A DNA stretch of 64,000 bases from an uncultured Sphingomonadaceae bacterium (GCA_937996655.1 CALKUK010000012.1:124001-188000), one strand, 5' to 3'; counted from the first letter of the stretch, positions 50,872 through 60,515 are shown. Program-made: numbers and translations. Notes: generated from the letters alone by a model not told the origin.

Positions 50872-51539
50872 TAGCGGTCTTTGGCTGTAAGATCGTCGGC
50901 CAGATCATAGACGATGGGCTGACCTGTCGGGATTTCGAGACCCGTGATCTCTTCATCTGGAATGTTCGACAGATGCTTGACGAGTGCCCGCAGCGAATTG
51001 CCATGCGCGGAGATGAGCACGCGCTTTCCAGCCTTTAGTTCCGGAGCGATCCGGTTGTCCCAATAGGGCAACACGCGGGCGATGGTGTCTTTCAGGCTTT
51101 CGGTCGCGGGCACGGCGATCCCGGCATAGCGACGGTCCTTCGACAGATCGAATTCACTGCCCGGCTCCAGCGGCGGCGGCGGCACGTCAAAGCTGCGCCG
51201 CCAGATTTTGACCTGCGCGTCGCCATGCTTGGCGGCGGTCTCTGCTTTGTCGAGGCCCGTTAGCCCGCCATAATGCCGCTCATTCAGGCGATAGTCCTTC
51301 TCAACGGGCAGCCAAAGGCGGCCCATTTCTTCCAGCGCAAGGTTCAGCGTCTTGATCGCGCGGGTCTGAAGCGAGGTGAAGCAGCTGTCAAAATCGAGGC
51401 CCTTGTCGCGCATCAGACGACCGGCGGCGCGCGCTTCCTCGGCACCCTTTTCGGTCACGTCGACATCCCACCAGCCGGTGAAGCGGTTTTCCAGATTCCA
51501 GGAAGACTGGCCGTGGCGAATGAGGACGAGCGTAGGCAT
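50853..51539 (-). CDS. gpmA: 2,3-bisphosphoglycerate-dependent phosphoglycerate mutase
   Basis: A 228-residue glycolytic mutase. LIRHGQSSWN with the phospho-histidine His9, RAIKTLNLAL, ERHYGGLTGLDK and the second catalytic His in LISAHGNSLR are all intact. It interconverts 3- and 2-phosphoglycerate. ATG 51539 is taken as start; the frame continues 63 bases upstream without family support. Pyruvate kinase, two enzymes further in glycolysis, is encoded nearby. Confidence 0.97.
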   Translation of the reverse strand: MPTLVLIRHGQSSWNLENRFTGWWDVDVTEKGAEEARAAGRLMRDKGLDFDSCFTSLQTRAIKTLNLALEEMGRLWLPVEKDYRLNERHYGGLTGLDKAETAAKHGDAQVKIWRRSFDVPPPPLEPGSEFDLSKDRRYAGIAVPATESLKDTIARVLPYWDNRIAPELKAGKRVLISAHGNSLRALVKHLSNIPDEEITGLEIPTGQPIVYDLADDLTAKDRYYLSER

Positions 51540-51607
51540 CGGCAGAAGACTCCGGACGGTGGTTGATGCAGGCCTGTAGCCATGCCCCGCCTGCTTGCGC
51601 AAGCGCG

Positions 51608-51898
51608 TCAGTGGGCGTTTTTCGCCACGCTTTCCTCCATGCGGCGAAGCTGCTCTTCACTGGCGGGGCGCTGGTGCGCTGCTTTCCAGTCCGCATAGGG
51701 CATGCCGTAAATGAAGGCGCGGCCCTCATCCTTGGATCTGCCTGCGGCGTCGGCCACCCAATCGCCCAGACAATTGCGGCAAAAGCCCGCAAGGCCCATC
51801 AGGTCGACATTCTGCGCATCGGCGCGGTGCTGCAGGTGGCGGACGAGGCGTCGAAAGGCTGTTGCCGCCGTAGCGTCATCAAGCGTGTCAATATCCAT
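51608..51898 (-). CDS. DUF1244 family protein
   Basis: A 96-residue protein of the DUF1244 family, widespread in proteobacteria. It contains FRRLVRHLQHRADAQNVDLM and GFCRNCLGDWVADAA, with two conserved cysteines (CRNC) that may bind a metal, and YGMPYADWKAAHQ. Function is not established. It precedes gpmA on the same strand by 68 bases and is divergent from pyruvate kinase. Confidence 0.88.
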   Translation of the reverse strand: MDIDTLDDATAATAFRRLVRHLQHRADAQNVDLMGLAGFCRNCLGDWVADAAGRSKDEGRAFIYGMPYADWKAAHQRPASEEQLRRMEESVAKNAH

Positions 51899-51939
51899 GA
51901 ATTCGGTTTCCTTCGTTTGATCGGAACTGATTAGCCGCT

Positions 51940-53427
51940 ATGGCGGGCAACGAGAAGTGGAGTGATCGTTTGACTGAATATCTGCCGCCCCGTGGCCGCA
52001 AAGTACGTATCCTTGCAACGTTGGGCCCGGCCAGCCGGACACCGGAAATGATTGGCAGGCTGTTTCGCGCCGGGGCCGATGCCTTCCGCATCAATATGAG
52101 CCATGGCGATCAGGCGGACAAGGCGGAGGTCATTCGCATCATCCGCAACCTTGAAGTGCTTCATGGCCGCACGACGACGATCCTTGTCGATCTGCAAGGC
52201 CCCAAGCTGCGCGTCGGCGCCTTTGCAGAGGGCAGCGTGATGCTGGAAACCGGGCAGGCTTTCCTGCTCGATCTCGATACGACGCCCGGCACAGCAGAGC
52301 GGGTCTGCCTGCCGCATAAGGAAGTTTTCTACGCGCTCGAAGTCGGCTCGCGCCTGCTGCTCGACGATGGCAAGCTTGTCCTGCGCGTCACCGATAAGGG
52401 AGAGACGGCGATTGCCACCCGCGTTGAAGTGGGCGGTGTCCTGTCCAACAATAAGGGTCTGAACGTCCCCGATGTCGTCGTCCCGCTGGCGGCACTCACG
52501 GAAAAGGACCGGTCCGACCTTGCCTTTGCGGTTGACCAGAATGTGGACTGGATTGCGCTGTCCTTTGTGCAGCGGCCCGAAGATCTGGCCGAGGCGCGCC
52601 GCCTGATTGGAGGCAAGGCAGCGCTTCTGGCCAAAATCGAAAAGCCTGCCGCGCTTGATCGGCTCGAAGGCATTCTTGAACTGTGCGATGCCGTAATGGT
52701 CGCCCGCGGGGATTTGGGGGTTGAGCTTCCGCCCGAAGCCGTGCCGCCCGCGCAGAAGCGCATCGTCGAAACTGCACGTGAACTCGGCAAGCCTGTGGTC
52801 GTTGCGACCCAGATGCTGGAATCGATGATCAAATCGCCTTCGCCGACCCGCGCCGAAGTGTCCGACGTCGCGACCGCCATCTATGACGGGGCGGACGCCG
52901 TGATGTTGTCCGCCGAAAGTGCAGCTGGGGATTGGCCCGAAGAGTCCGTGTCGATGATGGACCGGATCGCCCTCTCTGTGGAAGGGGACAAGGGCTACGC
53001 CCGTCGCCTCCACTTTACCGAGACGAAAGCGGACCCCACGACGGCAGACGCGCTCGCCGAAGCGGCGTTCGATATCGCCAAGACGGTCTCGGCCAAAGCG
53101 ATCATTTGTTTCACGTCGTCGGGGTCTACCGCGCGGCGCATCGCGCGGGAACGGCCTGCTGTGCCGATCCTCGTTCTCACGCCCAAGATGGAAACGGCAC
53201 GCCAGCTCGGCCTGCTTTGGGGCGCGCATGCGGTGCATACCAAGGACGTCGGCTCTTTTGAGGAAATGGTCGCCAAATCAAAGCGGATGGCGCTGCGCCA
53301 CGGCCTTGCCAAGGGCGGTGACCGGGTGATTGTGATGGCCGGCGTGCCGTTCGGGACGCCCGGCTCCACAAATGTCTTGCACGTTGTGCGCCTTACGGGC
53401 GATGAGCTGAAGGGATATGAAAGCTAG
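51940..53427 (+). CDS. pyk: Pyruvate kinase
   Basis: A 495-residue glycolytic enzyme making pyruvate and ATP from phosphoenolpyruvate and ADP. ATLGPASRTPEMI, FRINMSHG, LLAKIEKPAAL (catalytic lysine), VMVARGDLGVELP and VVVATQMLESMI mark the barrel; the C-terminal alpha/beta domain is complete. ATG 51940 follows TTAGCCGCT, a weak ribosome site. Confidence 0.97.
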   Translation: MAGNEKWSDRLTEYLPPRGRKVRILATLGPASRTPEMIGRLFRAGADAFRINMSHGDQADKAEVIRIIRNLEVLHGRTTTILVDLQGPKLRVGAFAEGSVMLETGQAFLLDLDTTPGTAERVCLPHKEVFYALEVGSRLLLDDGKLVLRVTDKGETAIATRVEVGGVLSNNKGLNVPDVVVPLAALTEKDRSDLAFAVDQNVDWIALSFVQRPEDLAEARRLIGGKAALLAKIEKPAALDRLEGILELCDAVMVARGDLGVELPPEAVPPAQKRIVETARELGKPVVVATQMLESMIKSPSPTRAEVSDVATAIYDGADAVMLSAESAAGDWPEESVSMMDRIALSVEGDKGYARRLHFTETKADPTTADALAEAAFDIAKTVSAKAIICFTSSGSTARRIARERPAVPILVLTPKMETARQLGLLWGAHAVHTKDVGSFEEMVAKSKRMALRHGLAKGGDRVIVMAGVPFGTPGSTNVLHVVRLTGDELKGYES

Positions 53428-53470
53428 GTCGACGCGGGGAAGATATCCGGCGCGGCCCATAGGAGGGATA

Positions 53471-55432
53471 ATGCGCCACTTCGTCACGTTCACCGCGCTC
53501 GCGCTTGTGCTTGCCACGTCTGTTGCGGGGCGGGAGCCTCCGGCCCCCGGCACGGTCACCAAGGCGACCGCAGATGCCAACGCAAAGGTGGCGGCAGAGC
53601 TTCCGCTCAATGATCCGTCCGACTTTGCCGATGCGACGCGCGGGCGTCTGGCGCAGATTGAAGGCGGCATCATCCGCAATGCCAAGGGCGACGTGGTGTG
53701 GGATGCGAACAGCTATGCCTTCATCAAGGGCGATGCCCCGGCGAGCGTGAACCCTTCGCTTTGGCGCCAGTCCAAACTCAATTCCGAACATGGCCTGTTT
53801 GAAGTCACCCCGGGTATCTACCAGTTCCGCGGCTATGACGTATCGGTGATGACGATCATCCGCGGCAAGACTGGCTGGATCATCGTCGATCCGCTGACCG
53901 CCGTTGAAAGCGCGGCCGCAGGGATTGAGCTTGTCAAAAAGACATTGGGAGATCGGCCCATCTCCGGCATCGTCTTCACCCACAGCCATGGCGATCACTA
54001 TGGCGGGGTTGCCGCCCTTGCGTCGCCAGAGGTGCTGGCATCGGGCAAAATCCCGATCATCGCGCCGCATGGCTTTACGGATGAGGCCATTAGCGAAAAC
54101 GTGATTGCGGGCGTCTATATGGGCCGCCGCGCCGGGTTCCAGTTCGGCGCCGCCCTGCCGAGAAACCCGACGGCGCAGGTGGGCACGGGTCTTGGTCAGG
54201 CGCTTCCGTTGAACAACCGGGCTTCGCTCGCCAAGCCGACAATGGAAGTGGCAAAGGGGGCGGCACCCGTCGTGATCGACGGCATCACCTTTGAATTCAT
54301 TGATGCGGCTGCCTCTGAAGCACCGGCAGAATTCATGTTCTATCTGCCCGATTTCAAGGCGCTGTGTTCGTCTGAAGTTGCAACGGGCACATTCCACAAT
54401 GTGCTGACCCAACGCGGCGCGAAGGCACGCGATACGCTCAACTGGTCCAAGGCGATTGATACAGCGCTGCGCAGCTATGGCGACAAATCTGATGTTGTCT
54501 TCGGGTCGCACAATTGGCCAACCTGGGGATCAGACAATGTGAAGACATTCCTGACCCATCACCGCGACACCTACCGCTTCATCCATGATCAGACGATGCG
54601 GCTTGCGAACAGCGGCGAAACGGCAACCGAAATCGCCGAAGAGATTGGGGAGCCAAGCTTCGCCAAAACCGATTTTTCGACGCGCGGCTATTACGGCACG
54701 TATAATCACAACGCGAAGGCGGTTTTCCAATATTATTTCGGCTGGTGGGACGGCGTGCCCGCAAACTACAACCGCCATGTCCCGACCGAGGAATCAAAGC
54801 GCTATGTCGCGGCCATGGGTGGCGCGAAGAAGGCGCTCGACATCGGCATCAAGGCGTTTGATGCGGGCGACTTCCGTTGGTCATCGACCGTCTTCAACCA
54901 CATTGTCTTCGCAGACCCGGCCAATGAGCTTGCTAAGAAGTGGCTCGCCGCCAGCTATGAACAGCAGGGGTTTCAGGCAGAGGCGGGCACCTGGCGCAAC
55001 GTCTTTCTGCAAGCCGCGCATGAGCTGCGCAATGGCGTGGCCAAGCCGCGTCTGGATGTTGCCGGTGCCGGTGTCATCCGCGCTGTGCCAACGGCCAATC
55101 TGATGGATGCGCTCGCTGCGCGATTCAATCCAGCCAAGTCGACACGGCCTAACACGACGGTCCAGCTCATCTTCACCGACCGGAATGAGACGGTTGCGAT
55201 GCATGTGGATGAGTCCGTGCTGTTCCCAAGCATGGGTCAGGTTCTCGATAAGCCGACAGCCACGCTGACCACGACGCGCGCGACCTTTGACGGCCTGATC
55301 CTTCAGACTATCGACATTGGCGAGGCCATACAGTCCGGCGCGCTGAAATTTGATGGTGACCCGACGGCCATCGGCGCGATGTTTGCGGCGTTGGATAAGC
55401 CGGAGATGACGTTCAACATCGTGACGCCTTAG
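53471..55432 (+). CDS. Exported alkyl-sulfatase-like metallo-beta-lactamase-fold hydrolase
   Basis: A 653-residue hydrolase of the SdsA1/BDS1 type. Signal peptide (1 to about 20), then a metallo-beta-lactamase domain with the di-zinc motif THSHGDHYGGV (His171, His173, Asp175, His176), then the alkyl-sulfatase dimerisation region (YFGWWDGVPANYNRHVP, about 440) and a C-terminal SCP2-like lipid-binding part (FTDRNETVAMHVDESVL). Known relatives cleave primary alkyl sulfates such as dodecyl sulfate. The ATG at 53471 has AGGAGG ahead of it, the best ribosome site in this part. The last four bases overlap the convergent gene. Confidence 0.9.
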   Translation: MRHFVTFTALALVLATSVAGREPPAPGTVTKATADANAKVAAELPLNDPSDFADATRGRLAQIEGGIIRNAKGDVVWDANSYAFIKGDAPASVNPSLWRQSKLNSEHGLFEVTPGIYQFRGYDVSVMTIIRGKTGWIIVDPLTAVESAAAGIELVKKTLGDRPISGIVFTHSHGDHYGGVAALASPEVLASGKIPIIAPHGFTDEAISENVIAGVYMGRRAGFQFGAALPRNPTAQVGTGLGQALPLNNRASLAKPTMEVAKGAAPVVIDGITFEFIDAAASEAPAEFMFYLPDFKALCSSEVATGTFHNVLTQRGAKARDTLNWSKAIDTALRSYGDKSDVVFGSHNWPTWGSDNVKTFLTHHRDTYRFIHDQTMRLANSGETATEIAEEIGEPSFAKTDFSTRGYYGTYNHNAKAVFQYYFGWWDGVPANYNRHVPTEESKRYVAAMGGAKKALDIGIKAFDAGDFRWSSTVFNHIVFADPANELAKKWLAASYEQQGFQAEAGTWRNVFLQAAHELRNGVAKPRLDVAGAGVIRAVPTANLMDALAARFNPAKSTRPNTTVQLIFTDRNETVAMHVDESVLFPSMGQVLDKPTATLTTTRATFDGLILQTIDIGEAIQSGALKFDGDPTAIGAMFAALDKPEMTFNIVTP

Positions 55433-56550
55433 GCGCCGTTTGCCGGTGTCCAGTCAAAGTGGATGATGCGCGTCGTATAATCCGATTTGCGCAAGGAAGT
55501 GCGTTGCCGGTGTAGTCCCTCGCGCCGGTGGCCGGGCAGTGTGTCATCGAAATACCCCATGACGAACTGGCCGTCAGGGTGGTCCTGATGCCAATGGCCA
55601 ATCATGCCGGTCAGCAGTTTCCAGGCGCCGCCATTGTTCGCGTCAACGGACCCGCCATGCCAATAATAAAAGGTGCGGCCAAATTCATATCCGAACAGCC
55701 CCGCGAGTGGCTTTGTACCCTGACGCGCGATGGCAATATGGCACTTTCTGGGCATGATCAGGATGTTTGCGACGTAAGACAGCGCCATCCGCCAGGCGGG
55801 GTGTTCAAGATCAACCCGGTCGAGCGTATGGCGGCGCATCCGGACGAGATCGGGGATCAGGCGCAACGCGGTGATCCCTTTGCCGTGGACCATTTCAACA
55901 GGCGTATCCGCTTGTTCAGCACGCTTCACATTTCGGCGGACATTGTTGCTGATGGACCGGTAATAGCTCTCCCAGCAGGGCCAGTTGGCGAGATTGACCG
56001 AATGGACAATGATGTCTCTGCTCTGATGGTTTGATGTTCCCGGAATCTTCTGAAAATCGTTCAGCGACACATCTTCCAGCGACCATGACCAACCGTAAGT
56101 GAGGTGGCCGGCAGGCAAATAGGCGAGAATATGTTGCAGGATAGTGGTGCGGGCCGCGCTAAATCCGTCTGCAATTTGAAGCCCGTCCAGAAAGCTCATC
56201 TGCGGTCCGCGCGCGCTGACAATGCATTGCGCGATCTTTTTTCCCCGGTCTGGCCCGGAGGCCGCAAAGGCCTCAAAGGCGAAAAGGCGACCATTCAACA
56301 AATGGCGAAGGCGGGCCACCCGGATATGGCCGAGGTCAGACCGCCAGGATCCGCCGCCTCTTTTGGCAAAGGCGACCCAATCCTTCGAAATCTGGCCAAG
56401 CGGGATCGGAACGACACGCACATCAGCGGCGTGGTGCGCCGTGTTGCTGCTTACAGAATCTGCGGCATCTGATGGCGCAGGGGCTGGGGGCCAAGGCGCC
56501 CCACCTCGGGCGTCCCCACGGACCCGTTCGCCATCGACACTTTGAGACAC
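55429..56550 (-). CDS. GNAT (BioF2/FemAB-like) acetyltransferase domain protein
   Basis: A 373-residue protein. After about 50 low-complexity residues come features of the FemAB/acetyltransf_6 group: a middle part reading YYRSISNNVRRNVKRAEQAD and a late IARQGTKPLAGLFGYEFGRT then FYYWHGGSVD. These enzymes add amino acids or acyl groups to wall, lipid or polysaccharide precursors. The substrate is unknown. The GTG start at 56550 is preceded by GGGGGC; a start further inside is possible. It is convergent with the sulfatase-like gene. Confidence 0.75.
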   Translation of the reverse strand: MSQSVDGERVRGDARGGAPWPPAPAPSDAADSVSSNTAHHAADVRVVPIPLGQISKDWVAFAKRGGGSWRSDLGHIRVARLRHLLNGRLFAFEAFAASGPDRGKKIAQCIVSARGPQMSFLDGLQIADGFSAARTTILQHILAYLPAGHLTYGWSWSLEDVSLNDFQKIPGTSNHQSRDIIVHSVNLANWPCWESYYRSISNNVRRNVKRAEQADTPVEMVHGKGITALRLIPDLVRMRRHTLDRVDLEHPAWRMALSYVANILIMPRKCHIAIARQGTKPLAGLFGYEFGRTFYYWHGGSVDANNGGAWKLLTGMIGHWHQDHPDGQFVMGYFDDTLPGHRREGLHRQRTSLRKSDYTTRIIHFDWTPANGA

Positions 56551-56760
56551 GCCCCCATCACCCCATTATAGAGGGGGCATCGCCCAAATACGCAGCAATT
56601 GCCGCTTTCTTGGATCGAATCTTTGCCCCGACACCTGAATTTTACAGTATTCAGGGTCCACGTCATAGTAATATAGGCGTTAACAATTACTTTGATCGTA
56701 TCATATTGATACGACTTATCTTTATCTGAAGGTCTCGGCGCGAGGGGTGGGTGCGCAGGC

Positions 56761-57411
56761 TTAGTGCAACCCGGCAATCACATTGACCATCAGGGCCATG
56801 ATCCCAAGATTGAAGATGAAGGCGAACAGTCCATGAAACGTCACGACACGGCGGAAGGTCTGGCTGGTCAAGCAGATGTCCGCCGTCTGGCACGTCATGC
56901 CGATCACGAATGAGAAATGGACGAAGTCTGCAAAGACCGGGAGCAATGATCCGGGAAAGCTAAGACCGCCACGATCTTTCCCATCCGCGTCGGCATCGTA
57001 GAAGACGTGCGCATAGTGGATTGCGAAGGCAAGGTTGGTGAACGTCCAACCCGCCAGCAACGTTATTGCCAGCAGCGCGATATGGCCCGCCGTCAAATCA
57101 TCCTTGTCCGTCACGAGGCCGCCGACAGCGAGGGTGACGACGACAACGATGACGGCCGTCACAGTGAGCAGAAGAAAGCGGCCGCCATCATCGCGCATGG
57201 CTGTTTTACGGATCGTCTCGGGGGAACTGTTGAACCATTTGGGTGCCAGAGAGAGGATGAAGACACCTGCCGCCAGATCAAATCCGCCGATGAGGGCCTT
57301 ACCCAGCGGCATGAATGCATGGAGCGTTGCGACTGCGATGAGCAGAATGATGAAAAACATCATATACCGCGGATGGTGCAGGTGGTGGGCCTTTGATCGC
57401 TTCTGGTTCAA
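56761..57411 (-). CDS. DUF1345 family membrane protein
   Basis: A 216-residue membrane protein with six or so helices. The sequences TFTNLAFAIHYAHVFYDAD and FVHFSFVIGMTCQTADI are the recognisable DUF1345 core. Function is not established. The likely start is the TTG at 57411 after AGGA; ATG at 57363 would shorten the N-terminus by 16 residues. Confidence 0.85.
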   Translation of the reverse strand: MNQKRSKAHHLHHPRYMMFFIILLIAVATLHAFMPLGKALIGGFDLAAGVFILSLAPKWFNSSPETIRKTAMRDDGGRFLLLTVTAVIVVVVTLAVGGLVTDKDDLTAGHIALLAITLLAGWTFTNLAFAIHYAHVFYDADADGKDRGGLSFPGSLLPVFADFVHFSFVIGMTCQTADICLTSQTFRRVVTFHGLFAFIFNLGIMALMVNVIAGLH

Positions 57412-57493
57412 ATCCTGTCCGTCCCTCTTGTCTTCATGAAAGCAGGCCCTTGGCTTACCATGCTATGGTCGCTCTGAGGCCCCCTGCCAGTTC

Positions 57494-58102
57494 TTAAAGA
57501 ACGCCAAGGTCAGCCAGATGCCTGCGTGCCGCCCCGGCATCGCTAAAGTGATGGCCGATGAAGCCCGTCGCCTGCGCGGCCTGGGCATTGTCGAGTCGGT
57601 CATCCAGAAACACGCCTTCGCCTGGCGCCAGCCCAAAGCGCGCGCGGGCGAGGTGGAAAATCGCGGGGTCGGGTTTGGCCAGTTTCTCATCACCGGACAC
57701 GACGATATCGCGAAACCGGTCAAACAAATGGGCTTCCTGCGCGCGAAAAGGTGGCCAGAATTCGTGGCTGAAATTGGTGATGCCGAACAGCGGCACGCCC
57801 GCCGAATCGAGGTCCTCGACCAGTTCGATCATCCCATCGACAGGGCCGGTGATGGTTTCGTTGAAACGCGGTGCCCAGGCGAGGATGAGATCGCGATGCT
57901 CTGGAAAGCGGGCGATCAGCTCTGCACTGGTGTCGGCGAAGTCGCGGCCTTCGTCATGCTGGAAATGCCAGTCATTGGTGACGACACTTTCCAGAAACGC
58001 GTCAAGCGCCCGATCCTCGGGGATCAGGCGCTCGTACAGAGCTCTCGGGCTCCAGCGATACAGGACGTTGCCGACGTCGAATACGACGGCGGTCACCGCC
58101 AT
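57494..58102 (-). CDS. HAD superfamily hydrolase
   Basis: A 202-residue HAD-IA phosphatase. Motif I is VVFDVGNVLY, although the second acidic residue of the usual DxDGT is Gly; motif II is GITNFS, motif III lysine is in DEKLAKPDP, and motif IV is FLDDRLDN. Relatives with a DxGNV motif I include YihX-type sugar-phosphate phosphatases. Cytoplasmic. It begins seven bases after the rpmJ stop on the same strand. Confidence 0.88.
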   Translation of the reverse strand: MAVTAVVFDVGNVLYRWSPRALYERLIPEDRALDAFLESVVTNDWHFQHDEGRDFADTSAELIARFPEHRDLILAWAPRFNETITGPVDGMIELVEDLDSAGVPLFGITNFSHEFWPPFRAQEAHLFDRFRDIVVSGDEKLAKPDPAIFHLARARFGLAPGEGVFLDDRLDNAQAAQATGFIGHHFSDAGAARRHLADLGVL

Positions 58103-58108
58103 GGGCGA

Positions 58109-58234
58109 TTAGCCCTGGCGTGCCTTGAAGCGCGGCTGCGTCTTATTGATGACGTAGGTGCGTCCACGACGACGGATCACGCGGTTATCCCGGTGACGGT
58201 CCTTGAGGGACTTGAGCGAATTGCGGATCTTCAT
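58109..58234 (-). CDS. rpmJ: 50S ribosomal protein L36 (zinc-less type)
   Basis: A 41-residue protein starting MKIRNSLKSLKDRHRDN, with RRRGRTYVINKTQPRFKARQ to the end. This is the alphaproteobacterial L36 that lacks the zinc-binding cysteines (YkgO-like). It is a component of the large ribosomal subunit. Easily missed because of its length. ATG at 58234 after CAAGCGATC. Confidence 0.97.
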   Translation of the reverse strand: MKIRNSLKSLKDRHRDNRVIRRRGRTYVINKTQPRFKARQG

Positions 58235-58337
58235 GATCGCTTGCCTGTTCTAAATTAACGTTGGAAAATGAAGGCTGCCGCCTAATGATGGGCTATAGCA
58301 AAGTCAAGGCGATCCGCCCTGTAAGGAGTCTTCTCCC

Positions 58338-58907
58338 ATGCGTTTTATCGTGCTTTCCCTCTCTGTGCTGGCGCTATCCGGCTGTGCAGCCTCGATTCCG
58401 CCCGTAGAAGTCACGCGATTCCTCCTTGGGCAGCAACCGGCGTCGGGTCCAGCGGTGATTGAGGCGGCAGAGGGTCAAAATGCCACCAATCTTGAGTTTG
58501 GCACCTATGCGGCCGCTGTCTCGCGCGAACTGATTCGGCTCGGCTACCCGGTTGAGGGCAAAGCCGCTTACCGGGTTGTCCTTGGGTTTGAACGGACGGA
58601 ACGGCAGGTGGCCAAGCGGTCTCCGGTAACCATCGGCATTGGCGGCGGGTCGTTTGGTGGTGGCCTTGGCATTGGCGTGGGCACAAGCTTTGGCGTTGGT
58701 AAATCAACCTCTGCCCTGATGCTGACGCGCCTGTCGGTTCAGATGAAGCGCACGTCCGATGGCGTGGTGGTGTGGGAAGGGCGGGCGGAAACCGAGGCAC
58801 CGGCCAATGCACCCGCTGCCCAGCCCGGCCTTGCCGCAGACAAGCTGGCCCGTGCTCTGTTTCAGGGCTTTCCGGGCGAATCAGGACGCACTATCACTGT
58901 TCCATGA
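58338..58907 (+). CDS. DUF4136-like lipoprotein
   Basis: A 189-residue lipoprotein. The signal MRFIVLSLSVLALSGC ends in lipobox LSGC with Cys16 lipidated. The mature domain (about 20-185) has a strand pattern like DUF4136 proteins and a Gly-rich stretch SFGGGLGIGVGTSFGVG. It should sit at the periplasmic face of a membrane. Function unknown. The stop overlaps the peptidase gene start by four bases. Confidence 0.8.
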   Translation: MRFIVLSLSVLALSGCAASIPPVEVTRFLLGQQPASGPAVIEAAEGQNATNLEFGTYAAAVSRELIRLGYPVEGKAAYRVVLGFERTERQVAKRSPVTIGIGGGSFGGGLGIGVGTSFGVGKSTSALMLTRLSVQMKRTSDGVVVWEGRAETEAPANAPAAQPGLAADKLARALFQGFPGESGRTITVP

Positions 58908-60025
58908 CATCCCTCAGCATCACGTCCGGCTTTGACAGCGGCAACATCATCGTCACCTCGATTGAGGGCGACACGGCCACCCTTGAGATCCGCAAGGATG
59001 CCCATTCGGATTTCTACCAGTGGTTCCATTTTAGGGTGGCGGGCGCGAAAGGGCGCCCGATCACGCTGAAGATCACCAATTGCGCGGATTCGGCCTATCC
59101 GGGCGGCTGGGCCAACTACCGGGCGCGCTATTCGGCGGACCGTGAGGACTGGCTCTGTGCGGACACAAGCTATGCCGGCGGCGTGCTGACGATCACCCAC
59201 ACGCCAGAGGCTGATGCCGTCTGGTTCGCCTATTTCGCCCCCTATGCGATGGAACGGCATCATGATCTGGTGCAGCGCATCGCGCGTGCGCCGGGCGTGT
59301 CGCTGATCCAGCTTGGCCAGACGCTTGATGGCCAGCCGATGGACTTGCTGCGCATGGGCACCGGCGCGACGCAGCTTTGGCTTTATGCGCGCCAGCATCC
59401 GGGCGAATCGATGGCCGAATGGTGGATGGAAGGCGCGCTGGAACAGCTGGTGGACGCGAATGATCCCGTCGCCCGCACGCTGCGGGAAAAATGCACGCTC
59501 CACATCGTGCCCAACATGAACCCCGATGGCTCTGTGCGGGGGCATTTGCGTACCAATGCGGCGGGCGTGAACCTTAACCGCGAATGGGCGGAACCGAGCG
59601 CGGAACGATCACCCGAAGTGTTGTGCGTCCGCAATGAGATGGACCGCACCGGCGTCCACTGGGCGATGGACGTGCACGGCGATGAAGCGATCCCGGCGAA
59701 CTTCATCGCGGGCTTTGAAGGCATTCCCAATTGGACCGACGGGCAGGGCGAGCGTTTCTACGCCTATCGCGAGGCGCTGGCCGCGCAGACGCCCGATTTC
59801 CAGACCAAGCTCGGCTACCCCAAATCCGCGCCGGGCAAGGCCAACCTCACCATGTCGACCAACCAATTGGCCAATCGCTTTGCGCATCTGGGCTGTGTGT
59901 CGATGACGCTGGAAATGCCGTTCAAGGACCATGACATGAACGCCGATCCAAAGCGGGCCTGGTCGCCGGAGCGCTGCCGTCAACTTGGGCGGGATTGTCT
60001 GGCTGTACTGGCCCGCTCTGTTTGA
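58904..60025 (+). CDS. M14 family zinc carboxypeptidase, cytosolic-type
   Basis: A 373-residue peptidase. Residues 1 to about 125 form a beta-sandwich (FYQWFHFRV, YPGGWANYRARYS) typical of the cytosolic carboxypeptidase-like M14 branch. The zinc site is His165 and Glu168 (ARQHPGESMAEWW) and His258 (DVHGDE); NMNPDG and LNREW bind the C-terminal carboxylate and SMTLEMPFKD holds the catalytic glutamate. No signal peptide. Natural substrate unknown. The ATG overlaps the upstream stop (ATGA). Confidence 0.92.
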   Translation: MTSLSITSGFDSGNIIVTSIEGDTATLEIRKDAHSDFYQWFHFRVAGAKGRPITLKITNCADSAYPGGWANYRARYSADREDWLCADTSYAGGVLTITHTPEADAVWFAYFAPYAMERHHDLVQRIARAPGVSLIQLGQTLDGQPMDLLRMGTGATQLWLYARQHPGESMAEWWMEGALEQLVDANDPVARTLREKCTLHIVPNMNPDGSVRGHLRTNAAGVNLNREWAEPSAERSPEVLCVRNEMDRTGVHWAMDVHGDEAIPANFIAGFEGIPNWTDGQGERFYAYREALAAQTPDFQTKLGYPKSAPGKANLTMSTNQLANRFAHLGCVSMTLEMPFKDHDMNADPKRAWSPERCRQLGRDCLAVLARSV

Positions 60026-60492
60026 TGCGGATCGTCGTCGATGATCTGACAGGGCCGGAAATTGCGGCACTCTTGCAGACTCATCTCGACGCTATGCATG
60101 AATATTCCCCGCCGGAAAGCGTCCATGCGCTTGATCTGGATAAGCTCCGTCAGCCGGACATTACCTTCTGGACGGCATGGGATGGGTCGCAGCTTATGGG
60201 CTGCGGTGCGCTTAAGGAACTTGATGCCCGCCATGGGGAGATCAAATCGATGCGCACCGATACCCGCCATCTGCGCAAAGGGGTGGCGGCCGCCATCCTC
60301 GAAACCATCCTGACGACGGCGCGACACCGGGGCTACGAACGGCTCAGTCTGGAGACGGGGCGGTCCGAACCGTTCCAGCCTGCCCACCGTCTGTATGAAC
60401 GTTATGGGTTCCGAGACTGCCCGCCTTTTGCAGATTATGTGCTGGATGACTTCAGCATCTGCATGACACAGGAGCTTCTGCCCGAAAAATGA
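60025..60492 (+). CDS. GNAT family N-acetyltransferase
   Basis: A 155-residue GNAT enzyme. Motif A is DTRHLRKGVAAAILETIL, followed by GYERLSLETGRSE and AHRLYERYGFRDC. Short single-domain form of the PhnO/ElaA-like acetyltransferases. Its ATG shares a base with the peptidase stop (TGATG), so it is co-translated with the peptidase. Confidence 0.9.
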   Translation: MRIVVDDLTGPEIAALLQTHLDAMHEYSPPESVHALDLDKLRQPDITFWTAWDGSQLMGCGALKELDARHGEIKSMRTDTRHLRKGVAAAILETILTTARHRGYERLSLETGRSEPFQPAHRLYERYGFRDCPPFADYVLDDFSICMTQELLPEK

Positions 60493-60515
60493 CCAGCGGC
60501 CCGCTGAAAAACAAT

